Origin: a virus
Strand: one strand, 5' to 3'
IMG/VR virus record: IMGVR_UViG_3300017605_000032
Location: 1-61,703 of that record
DNA length: 61,703 nt
Shown here: positions 61,130-61,703 of the stretch, one piece after another
Layout of the letters: each line of letters begins with the position of its first letter
Numbering within the stretch: position 1 is the first letter of the stretch
Notes under the pieces: generated by a model
Seen by the model: the letters and a program-made list of their open reading frames with translations, nothing else
The model's database searches: none
What the model was told of the DNA's origin: nothing
Program-made: the position numbers and the translations under genes

Positions 61130-61703
61130 ATGAGTTTTCATAAAGAACATGAAGAAGCTTTGTTTGAAGAAGCTACAAAACTTATTCCTCAATTTAATTT
61201 TTTAAAAGAGGATATAGGATCTTTGGGAATGATACAGGTTATCTATGAACATATAGATACAGCAATGGAAAAAGCAGGATTATGGGAGAAAGCTACATGT
61301 AAAGGTGCATGTAGCTTTTGTTGTCATGATACTATCCTAATGCCACCATTAGAGGCTGAATATGTACAAGAGATTCTTAACATGAATGATATTAGAGGTA
61401 ATACTAAGAGAAAAGAACTACAATCTTCAGGAAAGGATATATCATTTATGGATAAAGCTTGTCCTTATCTATTAGATGAAAATGAAGATGGTAATAGATT
61501 GTGCTCTATCTATGAAGTGAGACCTATTGTGTGTCGTACACACAATTCTACTGAACCAATTGAATTCTGTAATAAAGAAGAATATCCTAATAGATTTATC
61601 AATGAAGGTAGAATCATTCCTGTTGAAGCTGTTACATTAGCTCTAATGATGATGAAGCATGAAGTAGATGAAAAAGGTATTCCTACAATGATACCAATAC
61701 ATA
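61130..61703 (+). CDS. YkgJ-type cysteine-cluster protein, C-terminus beyond window
   Basis: At least 191 residues are present; the frame is open at the right edge. It has the YkgJ pattern: CKGACSFCC (57-65), CPYLL (111), CSIYEVRPIVCR (125-136) and FC (147), eight Cys in all. That family is predicted to bind zinc or an iron-sulphur cluster; its biochemical role is poorly defined. The protein is soluble, with no signal peptide. It is the last gene of the early envelope cassette. Presence in phages is not rare, but here it follows membrane genes, which is suggestive but not proof of a link. Confidence 0.8.
   Translation, partial: MSFHKEHEEALFEEATKLIPQFNFLKEDIGSLGMIQVIYEHIDTAMEKAGLWEKATCKGACSFCCHDTILMPPLEAEYVQEILNMNDIRGNTKRKELQSSGKDISFMDKACPYLLDENEDGNRLCSIYEVRPIVCRTHNSTEPIEFCNKEEYPNRFINEGRIIPVEAVTLALMMMKHEVDEKGIPTMIPIH

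Noticed and set aside
1-61703. Stop-codon reassignment (TAG read as an amino acid)
   Set aside because: Large frames are intact under the standard code and TAG serves as a normal stop in several genes (for example ending at 57736 and 56408).
1-61703. CRISPR array, tRNA gene or insertion sequence
   Set aside because: No regular spaced direct repeats, no cloverleaf-type sequence and no transposase were seen on reading; a computed scan was not possible.

Overview
The window is a large piece, cut at both ends, of a crAss-like phage genome (order Crassvirales), so the host should be a Bacteroidota bacterium. The evidence is a full late block in the order typical of the group: terminase large subunit, portal, scaffold, major capsid protein, head and ring proteins, HU/IHF-like proteins, a long tail/muzzle protein, internal cargo proteins, and a giant polypeptide with the DFDID signature of the crAss-like virion RNA polymerase. 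The DNA is AT-rich, gene starts lack clear Shine-Dalgarno sequences, and the genetic code looks standard (TAG is used as a stop). A signal peptide ending in YSQ at 59952 hints at a Flavobacteriia-like host, but this is only an inference. No integrase, lysis gene, DNA replication gene or tRNA was seen; they may lie outside the window.

Two blocks diverge from an intergenic region at 55243-55412. Leftward (minus strand, 55242 to 1) are the late genes: a winged-helix protein, an HU-like protein, a Cys-rich protein and two small proteins (55242-53634), then terminase, portal, scaffold and major capsid protein (53634-46066), an HNH nuclease, three head/connector-type proteins (45430-42511), a run of small proteins with a 31-residue six-Cys peptide, a tail-collar protein, a second HNH nuclease, a duplicated beta-propeller protein and two paralogous small virion proteins (42435-37224), ring/adaptor and HU/IHF-like proteins (37087-34895), the 1667-residue tail protein (34891-29888), a small protein plus two glycine-rich cargo-type proteins (29882-24939), and an early-injection set: an 881-residue cargo protein, a 4344-residue virion RNA polymerase polypeptide and a 1587-residue protein with a RecB/Cas4-type nuclease domain (24816-4372). 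Two fibre genes close the block (4230 to beyond 1). Three hairpin-plus-T-run terminators (37164, 42453, 24847) divide it into transcription units.

Rightward (plus strand, 55413 to the end) are small, tightly packed genes of early type: one separately terminated 127-residue gene, a non-coding stretch rich in inverted repeats (56409-56685), about eighteen short proteins, many of them single- or double-span membrane peptides, then an envelope cassette (predicted outer-membrane beta-barrel, lipoprotein, membrane peptide) and a cysteine-cluster (YkgJ-type) protein that runs off the end.

The likely logic, by analogy with studied crAss-like phages, is that the giant polymerase and its companions are packaged in the virion and ejected to transcribe early genes, while late genes build the capsid and tail. 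Unusual points are the size and domain mix of the polymerase polypeptide, degenerate metallopeptidase motifs, a nuclease in a cargo protein, threonine linkers shared by several virion genes, and an N-terminal module reused in three virion proteins.
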